From an uncultured Lachnospiraceae bacterium (GTDB lineage Bacteria; Bacillota; Clostridia; Lachnospirales; Lachnospiraceae), in NCBI GenBank assembly GCA_947177465.1, contig CAMWUP010000157.1:1-5765 (forward strand): a DNA stretch of 5,765 nucleotides, written 5' to 3'. The position numbers were made by a program, and so were the translations under genes. Numbering within the stretch: position 1 is the first letter of the stretch; each line of letters starts with the position of its first letter. Shown here piece by piece: positions 4,217 through 5,765 of this stretch. The notes under the pieces were generated by a model. It saw only the letters and a program-made list of their open reading frames with translations. It was not told the DNA's origin and did not search any database.

Positions 4217-5765
4217 TTAATATTCAGAGCCAAGCACCTTCAGCTTCTCTTTTATTTCGTTCGCCGTGCCCAGAACCATGCTGACAGAGGCAGAAATCTC
4301 CTGTGCCGCGGCTGCAAGCGTCTGGGTTCTTCCGTTCACACCGTCAACCGTGTCTAAAAGCTTTCTCGTATCTGCGATGATGCGGCTGACCGAGTGCATA
4401 ATTTTGTCCTGACTGGCATTGCTGCGGGTCGCGGTTTCCCTCGATTCGGTAGCAAGCTGGTTGATTTCGTCCGCCACAACAGCAAAGCCTCTGCCCGCTT
4501 CGCCTGCACGCGCCGCCTCGATATTGGCGTTAAGCGCAAGAAGATTTGTCTGTGAAGCGATACTGACAACTTCGTCATTATTTTGTGCAAGCTCCCTCAG
4601 AAAATCGCTGATTTCGTCCATCGAACGCGACAGAGATTCGCAAAATGCCGTCACATCCTTGATATCTGACGAAATCTCGGCGCTGTCTGCCGCATTGTTT
4701 TCATTTCCCACCGCCATATCGTCAACCGACTGGTACAAAACATCAAACTCCGTGTTGATTTCCTGCAGTGTCTGAAGCATCAGCTCCTTCTGCTCCTGTA
4801 TATGCTGCTTGTCCGCCGCGAGCTGGTCAGCCAACGCCTCCGCCGTCGCCTTCTGCTCTTCCACTTCTTTCTTTATGTAATAAATACAATTCGTCTTCTG
4901 ATTAAAGCCATTGAAAATGGCGTCCGCCATCTGCTCACAGGAATCATAACCACAGCAGGAGCAGTTGATATGACGCTCTGCCGCTGTATTTTTGTTCATC
5001 TCCTTAAAGACGGCATCCCGCTCCGCTTCCGTCGGATACCGGTAGGAACACGCACCGGAACGGTCCGTGTAGCTGCGCAGATAATCCTCCAACTTCAGGT
5101 TTTTAAACTGGCTGTTCAGCTTTTTCAGACGCTTTTCAGGAGACAGCTTCTTTGCCCATGCACTTTTAGAACCTTTTTTCTTGGAAGACTCCCTGATTTC
5201 CAGAAGCGCTTCCAGCACGTCGTCGCTGCAGGATTTCTCCGGCTCGCAACCCGTTCCGTAAATACAGCCGGAAGAACAGTTCAGCGCATCGATAAAGAGA
5301 TACTTGGTTTTATTTGCCGCAATCTTACTTTTATTCTGCTCCAGATAATGATACATATGCTTTTCGCCCTCAATCTGACGAATAAACACACTCTCACCCA
5401 AAAACCAGTAGACATTCTCCTTGAGACCGCCCGGCATGGGATAAATGGAGCCTAATCCATATTCTATTTCATCGGACTGAAACGCTCCGTAGACCTGATG
5501 CTCCCTGACATACCGCATCAGATGGTCAAAAGTCACATTGTATGTAATCATACCTTTATTGTTGAGGTCGTCAATTTCCATCTTTTTCGCGATACAGGGG
5601 CTGATAAAGGCGAGCTTGTCCGAAACTCCCATTTCCTTTCTCGCATAGATAGCCGCGCACATCATGGGACTCTGCACAGGGAAAAGCTTCGGCAGAAGCT
5701 CCGGCAGATTGCACTCAATATAGCCGACCACCGCCGGACAGGGCTGTGAAATACCACCCTGAAAG
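4217..5765 (-). CDS. Sensory [FeFe]-hydrogenase-like / Fe-S / methyl-accepting chemotaxis fusion, C-terminal part (open at the right edge)
   Basis: The frame stays open to the right edge, so the N-terminus is missing. Counting from the in-frame GTG at 5731 (not the real start), upstream codons read GGISQPCPA, the first H-cluster motif. Motif 2 is SPCIAKKME (44-52) and motif 3 NCSSGCIYGTG (151-161). The four cysteines that hold the H-cluster in hydrogenases are present (codon 5740-5738, then Cys46, Cys152, Cys156), but the proton-relay cysteine of motif 1 is proline. An Fe-S domain follows (Cys257, Cys260, Cys265, Cys282 in CxxCGxxxC...C spacing), then an MCP signalling domain (about 295-504) with the conserved hairpin tip QTNLLALNANIEAARAG (394-410) and GRGFAVVADE (413-422). 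No membrane helix is seen, so the protein is probably cytoplasmic and signals to CheA/CheW. This architecture matches the putative sensory group of [FeFe] hydrogenases (chemotaxis-linked type), thought to sense H2 or redox state rather than turn over H2 in bulk. The gene ends with TAA 57 bases before the response-regulator ATG. Confidence 0.93.
   Translation of the reverse strand, partial: FQGGISQPCPAVVGYIECNLPELLPKLFPVQSPMMCAAIYARKEMGVSDKLAFISPCIAKKMEIDDLNNKGMITYNVTFDHLMRYVREHQVYGAFQSDEIEYGLGSIYPMPGGLKENVYWFLGESVFIRQIEGEKHMYHYLEQNKSKIAANKTKYLFIDALNCSSGCIYGTGCEPEKSCSDDVLEALLEIRESSKKKGSKSAWAKKLSPEKRLKKLNSQFKNLKLEDYLRSYTDRSGACSYRYPTEAERDAVFKEMNKNTAAERHINCSCCGYDSCEQMADAIFNGFNQKTNCIYYIKKEVEEQKATAEALADQLAADKQHIQEQKELMLQTLQEINTEFDVLYQSVDDMAVGNENNAADSAEISSDIKDVTAFCESLSRSMDEISDFLRELAQNNDEVVSIASQTNLLALNANIEAARAGEAGRGFAVVADEINQLATESRETATRSNASQDKIMHSVSRIIADTRKLLDTVDGVNGRTQTLAAAAQEISASVSMVLGTANEIKEKLKVLGSEY

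Noticed and set aside
4802..5455. Long plus-strand open frames, such as this 217-codon one and those at 2507-3073 and 2080-2637
   Set aside because: They lie fully opposite minus-strand genes with intact domain motifs, show no recognisable protein features and are shadows of GC-rich coding sequence.
5729..5731. GTG as start codon of the hydrogenase-MCP gene
   Set aside because: The frame stays open to the window edge, and the codons before it encode the conserved first H-cluster motif (SQPCPA), so the gene begins outside the window.

Overview
The window looks like a piece of a low-to-mid-GC anaerobic Firmicute, most likely a Clostridia/Lachnospiraceae-type bacterium. Reasons: GGAGG-type ribosome binding sites, a cytoplasmic [FeFe]-hydrogenase-like sensor fused to a chemotaxis signalling domain (a type known mainly from anaerobic clostridia), and an OmpR-type two-component system next to a MacB/FtsX-type ABC transporter. 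Genus-level placement is not possible from the sequence alone. All six genes lie on the minus strand, so transcription runs from right to left, and the window is almost fully coding.

Region by region, in order of transcription. (1) 5765-4217: the 3' part of a soluble receptor made of an H-cluster [FeFe]-hydrogenase domain, a four-cysteine Fe-S domain and a methyl-accepting chemotaxis (MCP) signalling domain. It is open at the right edge. (2) 4159-3401: an OmpR/PhoB-family response regulator with an unusually long charged linker. (3) 3342-2107: its membrane sensor histidine kinase. (4) 2102-1176: a left-handed beta-helix (CatB/xenobiotic-type) O-acetyltransferase with an extra N-terminal domain, starting 4 bases after the kinase stop. 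(5) 1168-1126: a clear intrinsic terminator that ends this transcript. (6) 1121-1056: a promoter with a perfect TATAAT box, a poor -35 and 11-base-spaced TTAAG direct repeats that look like an OmpR-family activator site. (7) 1035-277 and 274-1: an ABC transporter ATPase followed 2 bases later by the start of its FtsX/MacB-type permease, which runs off the left edge.

Working model (inference): the response regulator/kinase pair senses an extracellular compound or envelope stress and switches on the ABC transporter through the TTAAG repeats. The acetyltransferase, translationally coupled to the kinase, may modify the same compound or a cell-surface molecule. This is the general layout of Firmicute antimicrobial-resistance or envelope-stress modules, although the kinase is not of the short-loop BceS type. 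The hydrogenase-MCP protein upstream is probably a redox or H2 sensor that signals to the chemotaxis machinery. Whether it belongs with the two-component system, or is just a neighbour 57 bases away, cannot be settled here. The most unusual items are the hydrogenase-MCP fusion, with a proline where catalytic hydrogenases have the proton-relay cysteine, and the tandem operator-like repeats of the ABC promoter.
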